DNA from: Woeseia sp.
GTDB lineage: Bacteria > Pseudomonadota > Gammaproteobacteria > Steroidobacterales > Woeseiaceae
NCBI GenBank assembly: GCA_021773015.1
Contig: JAJFKW010000001.1
Location: 2,649,305 to 2,713,304 of the forward strand
Reading direction: 5' to 3'
DNA: 64,000 bases
The translations under genes were made by a program, and so were the position numbers. Each line of letters opens with the position of its first letter. Position 1 is the first letter of the stretch. The notes below the pieces were generated by a model. The model had not been told where the DNA came from. It saw only the letters and a program-made list of their open reading frames with translations, and ran no database searches. This document shows positions 8,328 to 17,101 of the stretch, piece after piece.

Positions 8328-9095
8328 TTATTGAGCCGCTTGAGCAAGTTTCTGGCGTTGACTGGCAATTAGTTGGCTCACGCTGACGAACTCGAAACCA
8401 TCAGCCGCAAGCTGTGGGAGTTCACGCTCGAGCAAAGCGATGGTCTCTGGATACGGGTGCCCGATACCGACTGCCGAACCTCTTTGTCTTGCGACTTTTT
8501 TCAGTCGCGCAAATTCCCGTAACACGGTTGCAGCCGTTTGGTCGGGGTCGAGAAAAACGTCGCGCTTCAAAGCCGGTACACCGGCTTCTTTGGCCATGCT
8601 GAGCGCCACGCTCTCGTGAGTCGTGTAGCTATCTACGAAAAACAAATCACCAGCCGCATCGATTTCCTCCATCAACCAGCGCATGTGACCGGGGTGTTGC
8701 GTCAATAGACTGCCGCGATGCGTGTTAACGCCGATGGCGTGCGGAACCGCCGCCAAACTCGTTGCAAATGTGTGTGCGAACTGGCCGCGACTCATATCCA
8801 AAACGATTCCTCCGGGCTCCGAACCACCGCGTTCGTCCAGCGCCTGCAGCGGTAAATGCAATAGCACATCTTTGCCGCTAGCGTGCGCCGCTTCCGCCAA
8901 TGCGCCAGCACGCGGCGCGGCGGGCAATATTGCACACGACACTGGGCCCGGTAGTTGGGTCACGCGTTTGCCGAGTTGCAGTTTGTAACCTAAGTCGTCG
9001 ATGATGATTGCTATCTGCGGCAGTGATTGTGCGCACGTGGATTCGGCGGCGAACGCCAATAGCAACGATAAAATGACAGCGATGTGGACGCGCAC
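8328..9095 (-). CDS. yibQ: Divergent polysaccharide deacetylase family protein (YibQ-like)
   Basis: A 255-residue exported protein with a GTG start and a signal peptide ending around STCAQS. It belongs to the divergent polysaccharide deacetylase family (YibQ, DUF610). The typical opening IAIIIDDLGYKLQLGKR is at residues 28-44. The later VLLHLPLQALDE, FFVDSYTTHESVA and AVGIGHPYPETIALL match the family. The motif near residue 122 reads GVNTHRGSLLT where I would expect GVNNHMGS, so a normally conserved pair is changed. It lies in the usual order next to ctpA and envC, suggesting a role in peptidoglycan or envelope remodelling, though the biochemical activity of the family is not established. The gene runs towards the Kazal gene. 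Confidence 0.88.
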   Translation of the reverse strand: MRVHIAVILSLLLAFAAESTCAQSLPQIAIIIDDLGYKLQLGKRVTQLPGPVSCAILPAAPRAGALAEAAHASGKDVLLHLPLQALDERGGSEPGGIVLDMSRGQFAHTFATSLAAVPHAIGVNTHRGSLLTQHPGHMRWLMEEIDAAGDLFFVDSYTTHESVALSMAKEAGVPALKRDVFLDPDQTAATVLREFARLKKVARQRGSAVGIGHPYPETIALLERELPQLAADGFEFVSVSQLIASQRQKLAQAAQ

Positions 9096-9137
9096 GAAGT
9101 TTCGGTCGTTGCTAACTGTCGTAACGCAGGCGCATAT

Positions 9138-10376
9138 TCATTCTGCGCTGCTGTGCATGACTCGTTGATTACGCAAATACTCTATTGCTTCAGTCAGTTG
9201 CGCATCGCGTTCTCGGTCGAGTTTGCTGCTGATACTTGATCCAGGAAAGTCCGCCGAGCCTTCGACGCGCACGTCAGGAGAAATACCAGTTTCGTGAATC
9301 GAGTCACCCGACGGCGTGAAATAGCGTGACGTTGTCAGCTTGATCGCGCGACCTTTGGAAAGCGGCATAACGGTTTGCACCAGCCCCTTGCCAAAGGTTT
9401 GCGTACCGAGAATTGTCGCGCGGCCATGATCCTGCAGCGCGCCAGCCACGATCTCCGAAGCCGATGCTGATCCGCCGTTGACCAAAACCACGATAGCCTC
9501 GCCATCCAGAATATCGCCACGTTTCGCGTCGTGTGAAAACCTTGCTTCGGGCGTGCGCCCTTCGGCGCTGACAATGACCCCGGAGTCGAGGAAAAGATCG
9601 GAAACCTCAATTGCTGCATCCAGCGTACCGCCCGGATTATTGCGCAAATCTATCACCAGCCCAGACAACAGCCGTCCCGTGTCGGCTTGGATATCGTCCA
9701 ACATGTCGTCCAAAGCGCCCGCGAGTTCGTCGGCGGTGGTATCGGTAAATTGACTAATCCGTACGTAGCCAAAATCCGGTCGCAGTGTTTCATAACGGAC
9801 GCTGGCAACTTTTATGTGCTCGCGCTGCAAATTGAATACCAAAAGGTCGTCCTCGCCATCCCTTTTGATTGTTAAAATAACGTGGCTACCTGGCACACCG
9901 CGCATCATGCCGATTGTTTCCAACAACTTTTCTTTGCCGACGTCGACATTGTCTATGGCAACGATGGTGTCGCCACTCAACACACCGGCGCGTTGCGCCG
10001 GTGTGTTGTCGATCGGCGCAACAACGATAATTTCGTCATCTGCAGTGCTGACTTCGATACCGACGCCTGAGTATTTACCGCTGGTGCTGATGCGTATGTC
10101 GTCGTACTCGCTGGCGTCGAGATATTGTGAATGCCTATCGAGATCCGCAACCATGCCGCGAATAGCGCTTTCGACCAGTTCGCGATCATCCATGGGCTCG
10201 ATATAGTCGCGTTTCACCCGTTCCATCACCTCGGCAAACAAGCGCGCCTGATCCCAGCTGATGTCGTCCGGCAGCTGAACGGCTCGACGTTGCATAATAT
10301 CACCGCCGATGGTCAGCCCCGCCGTAATCACTGTGGCGACCAGCAGCACCAGAAATGCTCTGGTTTTCAATGACAT
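9138..10376 (-). CDS. ctpA: C-terminal processing peptidase, S41 family
   Basis: A 412-residue exported serine protease. I place the start at the ATG at 10376 because GGAG lies 6 bp upstream and the next residues (MSLKTRAFLVLLVATVITAG) form a signal anchor; a longer frame to 10436 has no such support. A PDZ domain (from YSGVGIEVSTADDEIIVV, about 95-180) is followed by the S41 catalytic core with GGSASASEIVAGALQ and the catalytic-lysine motif TFGKGLVQT. These Ser-Lys proteases trim C-termini of periplasmic proteins and often control peptidoglycan hydrolases. The gene sits between envC and yibQ, a conserved gammaproteobacterial order, consistent with a role in cell-wall hydrolase control. Confidence 0.95.
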   Translation of the reverse strand: MSLKTRAFLVLLVATVITAGLTIGGDIMQRRAVQLPDDISWDQARLFAEVMERVKRDYIEPMDDRELVESAIRGMVADLDRHSQYLDASEYDDIRISTSGKYSGVGIEVSTADDEIIVVAPIDNTPAQRAGVLSGDTIVAIDNVDVGKEKLLETIGMMRGVPGSHVILTIKRDGEDDLLVFNLQREHIKVASVRYETLRPDFGYVRISQFTDTTADELAGALDDMLDDIQADTGRLLSGLVIDLRNNPGGTLDAAIEVSDLFLDSGVIVSAEGRTPEARFSHDAKRGDILDGEAIVVLVNGGSASASEIVAGALQDHGRATILGTQTFGKGLVQTVMPLSKGRAIKLTTSRYFTPSGDSIHETGISPDVRVEGSADFPGSSISSKLDRERDAQLTEAIEYLRNQRVMHSSAE

Positions 10377-10487
10377 AATATTCTCCAACGGGTGCGGCTT
10401 TGGGTTGTTTTGATGGCCGTCAGGCGACCTTATCACAGCACAGAGCCAATATTCTGCCGACGGCGTGCCTCAGCGGCTTGTGGTTCA

Positions 10488-11651
10488 TTAGCCCGTCTTG
10501 GGTTGGCGATTGAACCAACGTCGCGGATTCAACGGCTTCGTCCCTTGCCGCAGTTCGAAATACAGCGCCGGCTGCCGCTGCCCGCCGCTATCCCCAACTG
10601 TTGCGATGACGTCCCCGGGCGCTACCCAATCGCCCGCTGTTTTGAGCGTTGATTCGTTATAGCCGTATAGCGTCATAAAGCCTTCGCCATGGTCGACGAT
10701 CACCAACAAACCCAGCCCTGCCAGCCAGTCGGCGAACACCACCCTGCCATGGTATGCGGCCCGCACCTCCCGACCGCGTGGCGCAGCAATGACGACACCG
10801 TTCCAGTTCACGCCGCCGCCCGCCCGTGGTTGACCGAAATCATTGCTCAAATTGCCCGCAACCGGCCAGGTCAAACGGCCTTTCAGCTGACTGAAGGGTG
10901 CCTCCGATGTGATGGGGTAATCCGACAAGATGGAGGTTAGCTCCGCGATGAGCCGGGACAGGTCTTGCTCCTGCGCTGCCAGTCGCTGCACCTCCGAGCC
11001 TTCCTCTGCAATTCGTGCTTGCAGCGAAGTCAGCAGGTTTTGCCGATTGTCTTGTGCAGCGCTTAGCTCGTTGAGCTCTGCGCGACGCGCCCTCCCCAGA
11101 CCCGACAACCGACCTTCCTCTGCGGCAGCGCTCGTCTGCAACTTAGCCAAATCCGCGATAAGTTCGCCAACCCGTTCGATGTTGCCGCCGCGATAGTCGT
11201 TAAAATAGCGATAGTAGGCCAGCAGCCTTCCTAACGTGGCTGGGTTTTGTTGGTTCAGCAGTAGCTTGACGCGCTCCTGGCGACCGCTGGTGTAAGCCGC
11301 TCGTGCTTGCGCTACCAACGCCTGAGTTTCACTCTGCAGCGCCGTCTCCTGTTCGGCCAGGCGACCATCGATTTCGAGTTTTTTGCGCTCGCTGAATGCT
11401 CGTTGCCGCTCTAATTCTTTGAGGTGAATACGTTTTTCGGAAATCAGGATCTCCGCCGACTGCAATTCGCCGGTAATTCGATCGCGCTCGTTGGCGCGGC
11501 GATCCATGCTCTTTTTGAGCGCTGAGATCTGCTCGCGTACCGCCTCGAGCTCGCGTTCTTTGATTTGCGCCATGTCGGCGTCCTGGGCGGACGCCCACAA
11601 TGACCAGCCGGCCAGGACCGGCAGCAGCATTCTGAGGACAAGATTAAGCAT
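10488..11651 (-). CDS. envC: Murein hydrolase activator EnvC
   Basis: An exported coiled-coil protein with a degenerate LytM/M23 domain. I choose the ATG at 11651, giving 387 residues with a signal peptide ending WASAQD; an upstream frame to 11696 adds a non-signal-like extension. Residues about 25-230 are rich in coiled-coil heptads (KERELEAVREQISALKKS onwards). The C-terminal domain reads GRVVFADWLAGLGLLVIVDHGEGFMTLYG, as in EnvC. The region that would carry the first zinc ligands reads VNWNGVVIAAP instead of an HxGxD type, so the domain should be catalytically dead. EnvC activates AmiA/AmiB amidases at the septum under FtsEX control. It is adjacent to ctpA and yibQ as expected. Confidence 0.94.
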   Translation of the reverse strand: MLNLVLRMLLPVLAGWSLWASAQDADMAQIKERELEAVREQISALKKSMDRRANERDRITGELQSAEILISEKRIHLKELERQRAFSERKKLEIDGRLAEQETALQSETQALVAQARAAYTSGRQERVKLLLNQQNPATLGRLLAYYRYFNDYRGGNIERVGELIADLAKLQTSAAAEEGRLSGLGRARRAELNELSAAQDNRQNLLTSLQARIAEEGSEVQRLAAQEQDLSRLIAELTSILSDYPITSEAPFSQLKGRLTWPVAGNLSNDFGQPRAGGGVNWNGVVIAAPRGREVRAAYHGRVVFADWLAGLGLLVIVDHGEGFMTLYGYNESTLKTAGDWVAPGDVIATVGDSGGQRQPALYFELRQGTKPLNPRRWFNRQPKTG

Positions 11652-11790
11652 GTAGGCGCAGTGTAGATCTCTAGGCTGGCAACGACCAATCGGCACGAAA
11701 TATTTTAGCGGTCAGAGCGGTCGCTGGTATACTTCTCGTCTTTGTGAAACCCCAATCGCGGCAAATCTGCTGTGACAGCATTCAGGCCTT

Positions 11791-12231
11791 ATGGATACCT
11801 ATCTTGATTTTGCCAGTAACCACACCCTACTGGTCAGCGCACTTTTGTTCAGCTTTTTCTTGGTTATTTTCACGGAACTGCGCCGCAAGGCCGCAGGTCT
11901 GGTTAACGTCGACCCAGCGCATGCGGTCAAATTGATCAACGCAGACGCCGCCGTCATCGATGTGAGAAGCGTCGATGGTTACGCCGCTGGCCATATTGTT
12001 GGCGCCAAGAATATTCCTTTTGACGAGCTTGAAGCGAACAACGAAAAACTAACCAAACTTGCTAAAGGCGCGGTCGTCGCCGTTTGTCAAACTGGCGCCA
12101 CCTCTTCAAAAGCCGTAGACGCTCTGCGCAAACAAGGGTTTGAAAGCGTATACGGCTTAAAGGGCGGCATGGCCGCGTGGATGCAAGCGGGTTTGCCCGT
12201 AGTGACCAATAAGAAAACCAAGAAAAAATAA
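11791..12231 (+). CDS. Membrane-anchored rhodanese-domain protein
   Basis: A 146-residue protein with one N-terminal transmembrane helix (residues about 11-29, HTLLVSALLFSFFLVIFTE) and a single rhodanese domain. The active-site loop is CQTGATSSKA, with the catalytic Cys in place, preceded by VIDVRSVDGYAAGHIVGAKNIP. Rhodaneses carry sulfur as a persulfide. The gene heads a run of rhodanese, grxC, secB and gpsA, a conserved gammaproteobacterial order in which this protein resembles E. coli YibN. The tail is lysine-rich. Its in vivo sulfur donor and acceptor are unknown. Confidence 0.92.
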   Translation: MDTYLDFASNHTLLVSALLFSFFLVIFTELRRKAAGLVNVDPAHAVKLINADAAVIDVRSVDGYAAGHIVGAKNIPFDELEANNEKLTKLAKGAVVAVCQTGATSSKAVDALRKQGFESVYGLKGGMAAWMQAGLPVVTNKKTKKK

Positions 12232-12248
12232 TATACGGATTCCAAAGT

Positions 12249-12539
12249 ATGGCTGAGAAACCAAAGATCGAAATCTACGGCACTGAATTTTGCGGCTACT
12301 GTACAGCGGCACGAATGCTTTTAAAGAAAAAGGGCCTGGACTTCGTAGATATCTTGGTTTCCCGGGACGCCGCGGCGCGCACGCTTATGGAACAGCGATC
12401 CGGACGCCGCTCTGTGCCGCAAATTTTTGTTGACGACAAGGCCATTGGCGGCTTCGACGATCTTTATGCGTTGGAGCAAAGCGGTGAGTTGGACAGCATT
12501 TTAGACGCCCGCGATGGCGCGGCAATCGATCAAGTGTAA
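12249..12539 (+). CDS. grxC: Glutaredoxin 3
   Basis: A 96-residue dithiol glutaredoxin. The active site is C15-G-Y-C18, a variant of the common CPYC in which Pro is replaced by Gly. The cis-Pro motif SVPQIFVDDKAIGGFDDL supplies the glutathione-binding TVP/SVP loop and GG-D element. Glutaredoxins reduce protein disulfides and mixed disulfides using glutathione. It lies 17 bp after the rhodanese gene and 14 bp before secB, in the conserved rhodanese-grxC-secB-gpsA order, so co-transcription is likely. Confidence 0.95.
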   Translation: MAEKPKIEIYGTEFCGYCTAARMLLKKKGLDFVDILVSRDAAARTLMEQRSGRRSVPQIFVDDKAIGGFDDLYALEQSGELDSILDARDGAAIDQV

Positions 12540-12553
12540 TTCAGGAAGTTACT

Positions 12554-13042
12554 ATGGCAGAGCAAGACAAACAGATCGCTATTCAAAAAATTTACATCAA
12601 GGATTTTTCTTTGGAATCTCCGCAAGCACCCATGGTATTTGCGAAGTCCGATTGGGAGCCGAAGACGAATCTAAATCTCCGAAGCACGCACAGTCCGGTC
12701 GCCGAAAACAATCATGAAGTTGTCCTCTCATTGACAGTGGAAACGAAACATGAAGAACAAACCTTGTTTCTAATTGAATTGCACCAGGCCGGTATTTTCA
12801 CCGTAGCAGGCTACGAAGGCGAAGAGCACGCGGCGGTCCTAGGCAGCTTTTGCCCAAACGTTTTATTTCCTTATGCGCGGCAAACTCTCGCGTCGATGGT
12901 TCAAAAAGGCGGCTTTCCGGAATTTGTTTTACAGCCCATTAACTTTGACGCGCTCTACGCTCAATCGAAGCAACAGGCAGATGCGCAAGTTCAAACGCAA
13001 GCGACCGACCTGACGCCGCCGAGCAATGGGGGAACGCACTAA
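12554..13042 (+). CDS. secB: Protein-export chaperone SecB
   Basis: A 162-residue cytoplasmic chaperone that binds unfolded precursors and hands them to SecA. The N-terminal IYIKDFSLESPQAP, the central LIELHQAGIFTVAGYE and CPNVLFPYARQTLASMVQKGGFPEFVLQPINFDALYAQ are characteristic of SecB. A good ribosome binding site, AGGAAG, precedes the ATG. The C-terminal tail after residue 140 is Gln-rich and variable. The last codons contain the GGGGGA that appears to serve as the ribosome binding site for gpsA, and the TAA overlaps the proposed gpsA start by one base. Confidence 0.97.
   Translation: MAEQDKQIAIQKIYIKDFSLESPQAPMVFAKSDWEPKTNLNLRSTHSPVAENNHEVVLSLTVETKHEEQTLFLIELHQAGIFTVAGYEGEEHAAVLGSFCPNVLFPYARQTLASMVQKGGFPEFVLQPINFDALYAQSKQQADAQVQTQATDLTPPSNGGTH
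13028..13033 (+). promoter_or_regulatory. Ribosome binding site inside secB that places the gpsA start
   Basis: GGGGGA lies 8 bases before an ATC that occupies the position where TAATG overlaps usually put the next start. It is the only strong Shine-Dalgarno-like sequence in the region, and the reason I place the gpsA start at 13042 in the absence of an ATG, GTG or TTG. Confidence 0.5.
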
Positions 13043-14070
13043 TCGGCACCACAGACTACGCGGATAGTAATTTACCGATAGCTGTTGTCGGCGCCGGTTC
13101 GTGGGGCACGGCACTGGCATTACAATTTGCCAGAGGTGGGCGCATTGTAAATCTCTGGGGGCGGGACAGTTCTCAGCTCGCAGCGATGACACAAGACGGC
13201 GAAAATTCGCGGTATTTGCCGGGCGCAAAATTTCCAGACACCTTGCACGTGAGCCCGACACTTAGTGATTGTCTAAACGGCGCTAAAGATATTCTTATCG
13301 CGGTGCCAAGCCACGGCTTGCGCGAAACGCTCGAGAAGCTAAAAGAACTGCGGCCATCACTCGCGAATTCCGGCAGAATTTGCTGGGCGACAAAGGGCTT
13401 CGAACTCAGCACGGGACGCCTCCCGCACCAAGTAGCGGAAGAAGTCCTTGGCGACAATATGCCAATGGCGGTCTTGTCCGGCCCTACCTTTGCCAAGGAG
13501 GTTGGTGCCGGGTTGCCCACTGCGATGACCGTCGCCGCGAACGATATCGCTTTTGCCACAGACCTCGCCGCATCATTGTCTGGCGACAATTTTCGCGCCT
13601 ACACGTCAGACGACATGGTCGGCGTTGAGGTTGGCGGCGCTGTCAAAAACGTGCTCGCGATCAGCGCCGGTCTATCCGACGGCCTCGGTTTTGGCGCCAA
13701 CACCCGAATTGCGCTCATCAATAGAGGCCTTGCCGAAATGACCCGGCTTGGCGTTGCTCTGGGCGCCAAAGCAGACACCTTCATGGGTTTGGCGGGCATG
13801 GGCGATTTGGTATTGACCTGCACTGACAATCTCTCCCGAAACCGGCGCATGGGTCTGGCGCTCGCCAGCGGCAAATCCATCAGTGAGGCACAGGAAGAAA
13901 TTCAGCAAGTCGTCGAAGGCGTGCTGGCGGCCAAAGCAGTCCGCGAGGTCGCCGAGCGCTTGCAGGTTGAGATGCCGATCTGCGAAGAGACCTATCGAAT
14001 TTTGTACGAAGGCGTACCGCCAGCAGAAGCCGTCGCTGCGCTGATGAGTCGTGCACTAAAACCAGAATAG
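13042..14070 (+). CDS. gpsA: Glycerol-3-phosphate dehydrogenase [NAD(P)+], apparent ATC start
   Basis: GpsA reduces dihydroxyacetone phosphate to sn-glycerol 3-phosphate for phospholipid synthesis. The frame from 13042 gives 342 residues, the normal family length. The nucleotide-binding loop VVGAGSWGTALA is at about residues 15-26, followed by GPTFAKEVG, the catalytic-lysine motif GGAVKNVLAI, NTRIALINRGLAEM and the C-terminal CEETYRILYEG. The first ATG in frame is at 13186, downstream of GAGSWG, and would delete the cofactor loop. No ATG, GTG or TTG lies between the previous in-frame stop (12946) and that loop. The best start is therefore the ATC at 13042, next to GGGGGA. A G-to-C change or sequencing error in a TAATG overlap would explain it. 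Function is certain; the start is not. Confidence 0.9.
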   Translation: MGTTDYADSNLPIAVVGAGSWGTALALQFARGGRIVNLWGRDSSQLAAMTQDGENSRYLPGAKFPDTLHVSPTLSDCLNGAKDILIAVPSHGLRETLEKLKELRPSLANSGRICWATKGFELSTGRLPHQVAEEVLGDNMPMAVLSGPTFAKEVGAGLPTAMTVAANDIAFATDLAASLSGDNFRAYTSDDMVGVEVGGAVKNVLAISAGLSDGLGFGANTRIALINRGLAEMTRLGVALGAKADTFMGLAGMGDLVLTCTDNLSRNRRMGLALASGKSISEAQEEIQQVVEGVLAAKAVREVAERLQVEMPICEETYRILYEGVPPAEAVAALMSRALKPE

Positions 14071-14203
14071 CGCACCCGCCGGTTGATGCTGCAAGATCCC
14101 TCTCAGCCGTTTATAACTGTTTGTACCTGTTGCCAGCCATCGGCATTACCTCGATTGCAGCCGGGTCTTGGCGACATTTGAGTATCTGTCCATTATGCAG
14201 ACG

Positions 14204-14665
14204 TTACGCTTGTGCGTACTCCAATTGCCGCCAGGCCTCGTAGACAACAACCGCCGCTGCATTCGAGAGATTTAGGCTGCGGCTTGCCGCGCGCATGGGT
14301 ATGCGCAGCCGCTGCTCCGGCGGATAAGATTGCAAAACCGATTGCGGCAAGCCTCTCGTTTCCGGCCCAAACAAAAAGGTGTCTCCCAGTCGGTACAGCG
14401 GATCTGAGTGAGCTGTTTCGCCGCGCGTACTAATGGCAAACACTCGGGGCTGCTGCAATTCCTCCAAACACGCCGCTAACGCTGCGTGCGTTTGCACGCT
14501 TGCGAATTCACGATAGTCCAGGCCCGCCCGCTTTAGCCGTGGCTCGTCCAATTCGAAACCCAGCGGCTCGATAAGATGTAGTGCCATCCCCGTATTCGCA
14601 GCCAGGCGAATAATATTTCCGGTATTCGGCGGGATTTCCGGCTCGAATAGAATGATATTGAACAT
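14204..14665 (-). CDS. trmL: tRNA (cytidine/uridine-34 2'-O)-methyltransferase TrmL
   Basis: A 153-residue SPOUT-class methyltransferase that uses S-adenosylmethionine to methylate the wobble ribose of tRNA-Leu isoacceptors. The N-terminus [21 protein letters not shown] is diagnostic. The knot-forming motifs [15 protein letters not shown] and [28 protein letters not shown] follow. The ATG at 14665 matches the length of the E. coli enzyme; the longer frame to 14734 adds 23 residues unlike the family. It converges with gpsA across 133 bp that show no clear terminator, and diverges from pyrD. Confidence 0.94.
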   Translation of the reverse strand: MFNIILFEPEIPPNTGNIIRLAANTGMALHLIEPLGFELDEPRLKRAGLDYREFASVQTHAALAACLEELQQPRVFAISTRGETAHSDPLYRLGDTFLFGPETRGLPQSVLQSYPPEQRLRIPMRAASRSLNLSNAAAVVVYEAWRQLEYAQA

Positions 14666-14749
14666 CGTTGTGCGGTAAAGTCCCGGCGTCGTTCCTTCAA
14701 TCCATAGTCGCACACGCATGAACTTATTACACACCGGTAGTTCCCGGCA

Positions 14750-15697
14750 ATGGCGGTGACATTGCCGGTCACGCCCGCACCGCTTAACACAGATTTTTGC
14801 GGCTTGACGCTCAACTCGCCCATCGTGCTGCTATCCGGTTGCGTCGGTTTCGGTGAGGAATATACGCGCGTCGATGGCTTTTCTAATGCGGATGTTGGCG
14901 CGGTGGTATTGAAAGGTACAACGCGCGAATCACGCTTAGGCAACCAACCGCATCGAGTGTACGAAACGCCCGCCGGCATGTTGAACGCAATAGGGCTGCA
15001 AAATCCCGGCATGGATAGGGTAGTTGATCACATACTCCCTGGGCTCGACTTCGCGGAAACGCGCTTTTTCGCCAACGTATGTGGCTCTACGATCGATGAT
15101 TATGCAGCGGTTACCAAGCGCTTTGACGACTCGCCGATCGATGCGATCGAGATCAACATATCCTGCCCGAACATCAAGCAAGGCGGTGTCTCGTTTGGCA
15201 ACTACCCTGACATGTCCGCAAAGGTTGTCGCTGCTTGTCGTGCACAGACGTCAAAGCCGATCATTGCCAAACTTTCGCCGAACCAGACCGACATTCAGGA
15301 GAATGCGCGGCTCTGTATAGAAGCGGGCGCGGATGCGCTCGCGGTCATCAATACGGTGATGGGCATGGCAATCGACACCGAAAACCGCCGGCCTGTCATC
15401 GGCAATGTTCGCGGCGGATTGTCCGGCCCGGCAATCAAACCTATCGCGCTTTTGAAGGTACACCAAGTGTATGAAATCGCTGGCCCTAGGAATATACCCA
15501 TCATTGGTCAGGGCGGAATCGTCAGTGCGCGTGACGCGATCGAATTCCTGCTTGCTGGGGCGACCACCGTTGGTGTCGGTACCGCGCTATTTTACGACCC
15601 CATGGCGTGCAAAAAGATCAACACAGGGCTCGCAGATTATCTAAAGGTGCGGCAATTGCAGTCCGTATCGCAGCTTGTTGGCGCGTTGCAGCTATAG
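14750..15697 (+). CDS. pyrD: Dihydroorotate dehydrogenase, class 1B type
   Basis: A 315-residue FMN-binding TIM-barrel enzyme that oxidises dihydroorotate to orotate in pyrimidine synthesis. The signature [11 protein letters not shown] carries the catalytic cysteine of class 1 enzymes (Cys139); class 2 membrane enzymes have Ser there. [55 protein letters not shown] and [11 protein letters not shown] match class 1B. Class 1B enzymes usually pair with the Fe-S/FAD subunit PyrK to use NAD+, but no pyrK is in this window. Most gammaproteobacteria use the class 2 enzyme. The gene diverges from trmL and converges tightly (6 bp) with ntrC. Confidence 0.88.
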   Translation: MAVTLPVTPAPLNTDFCGLTLNSPIVLLSGCVGFGEEYTRVDGFSNADVGAVVLKGTTRESRLGNQPHRVYETPAGMLNAIGLQNPGMDRVVDHILPGLDFAETRFFANVCGSTIDDYAAVTKRFDDSPIDAIEINISCPNIKQGGVSFGNYPDMSAKVVAACRAQTSKPIIAKLSPNQTDIQENARLCIEAGADALAVINTVMGMAIDTENRRPVIGNVRGGLSGPAIKPIALLKVHQVYEIAGPRNIPIIGQGGIVSARDAIEFLLAGATTVGVGTALFYDPMACKKINTGLADYLKVRQLQSVSQLVGALQL

Positions 15698-15703
15698 AGT
15701 TCA

Positions 15704-17101
15704 CTAGTGAATGTTGAGGGAGCGAATTTTTCGGGTTAGCGTGTTGCGCCCCCAACCCAATAACTTTGCCGCGTCTTGACGGCGCCCCTGTGATTTTTTT
15801 AGCGCCATCTTGATTAATGTGCGTTCAAATTCTGGTAATGCCGTATCGAGTAGCGGCGCGTCTTCTCTACCTAGTTGATGCTCCGCCCAGTTCGCCAGCG
15901 GTTTTGTCCAGTCGGCGTACGTGCCGCCCGCCGCAGTCGCACCACCAAACTCGGCGGGAATATCGCGTTCGGTGATCACGCCGCCCGGAGCTGTGACGGT
16001 CAGTCTTCTCGCGGCGTTCACCAGCTGTCGAACGTTGCCCGGCCAATCGTAGGCCTGCAGCACGTCCATCGCCTGACTATTGAGCGATTTCGCCGGTGCA
16101 CTGAGCTCCGATGCGGCATCGCTCAGGTAATGCTTCAGCAGCAAAGGAATGTCCTCTCGGCGATTTCTCAACGGCGGCGTGTTGATGCGAATGACGTTGA
16201 GCCGGTGGTATAGATCCTCGCGAAAGCGTCTTTCGGTAACCGCTTTGGCCAAATCTTGATTGGTGGCAGCGATCACTCGCACGTCAACCTTGATCGACAC
16301 CTGGCCGCCAACGCGAAAAAACTCGCTTTCAGCCAGCACGCGCAACAAACGCGTTTGTAGCCCGGGCGACATATCACCAATCTCGTCCAAGAATAGGGTG
16401 CCGCCATTTGCTTGCTCGAAGCGGCCGATTCTTTTCGAATCCGCGCCGGTGAATGCGCCTTTCTCGTGCCCGAACAATTCCGTTTCCAAAAGCTCTGATG
16501 CAATAGCAGAAGTATTCAGCGCAACGAATACTTTCTCTGCCCGTGGGCTATGTTCGTGCAGTGCACGAGCGACGAGTTCTTTGCCGGTACCGGATTCGCC
16601 AGTGATCAGCACCGTCATACTGGAGCGGGCTAGGCGTCCTATCGAGCGAAACACATCCTGCATGGCGGGCGCTTTGCCAATCATCGACGAAATGTCATTG
16701 GTATCGACTTGCTCTGCCGGCGCGCCGCCATTGCGGCGAGCTGCTTTCGTAACCAGCTGAATGGCTTCGTCAAGATCGAACGGTTTTGGTAAGTATTCGA
16801 ATGCGCCACCGCGATAAGCGGCAACCGCGTTATCCAGATCAGAATGCGCCGTCATCACGATGATCGGCAAATTGGGATAACGTTCCGTTAGACGCTCAAG
16901 CAAGGTCAGCCCATCCATGCCCGGCATGCGTACGTCCGTGAGGAGCACATCAGGCTGTTCATGGTCGATGGCGTCGAGTAGATATTCCGCGCGTTCGAAA
17001 CTCGTCGTATGCATGCCCGCTTGGCGGAAAGCCTTTTCCAGCACCCAACGCAGAGACTGGTCGTCATCGACAATCCAGACGTGCACTTTGGTGTCAGCCA
17101 C
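15704..17101 (-). CDS. glnG: Nitrogen regulation response regulator NtrC
   Basis: A 465-residue sigma-54 activator with a GTG start. It has a receiver domain with phospho-acceptor Asp56 (VLLTDVRMPGMDG), an AAA+ domain with Walker A GESGTGKE and the sigma-54-contacting GAFTGA loop intact, and a Fis-type helix-turn-helix at the C-terminus (GRRQDAAKLLGWGRNTLTRKI). It activates nitrogen-limitation genes when phosphorylated by NtrB. Its start overlaps the ntrB stop by 8 bp. Candidate binding sites and a sigma-54 promoter are readable upstream of glnA, three genes away. Length and domain order are standard. Confidence 0.97.
   Translation of the reverse strand: MADTKVHVWIVDDDQSLRWVLEKAFRQAGMHTTSFERAEYLLDAIDHEQPDVLLTDVRMPGMDGLTLLERLTERYPNLPIIVMTAHSDLDNAVAAYRGGAFEYLPKPFDLDEAIQLVTKAARRNGGAPAEQVDTNDISSMIGKAPAMQDVFRSIGRLARSSMTVLITGESGTGKELVARALHEHSPRAEKVFVALNTSAIASELLETELFGHEKGAFTGADSKRIGRFEQANGGTLFLDEIGDMSPGLQTRLLRVLAESEFFRVGGQVSIKVDVRVIAATNQDLAKAVTERRFREDLYHRLNVIRINTPPLRNRREDIPLLLKHYLSDAASELSAPAKSLNSQAMDVLQAYDWPGNVRQLVNAARRLTVTAPGGVITERDIPAEFGGATAAGGTYADWTKPLANWAEHQLGREDAPLLDTALPEFERTLIKMALKKSQGRRQDAAKLLGWGRNTLTRKIRSLNIH

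Noticed and set aside
9138-10436. Longer ctpA start at 10436
   Set aside because: The ATG at 10376 has GGAG at good spacing and begins a signal anchor; the extension is hydrophilic and unlike the family.
13186-14070. gpsA starting at the first ATG (13186)
   Set aside because: It would lack the GAGSWG cofactor-binding loop, which is coded upstream in the same open frame.
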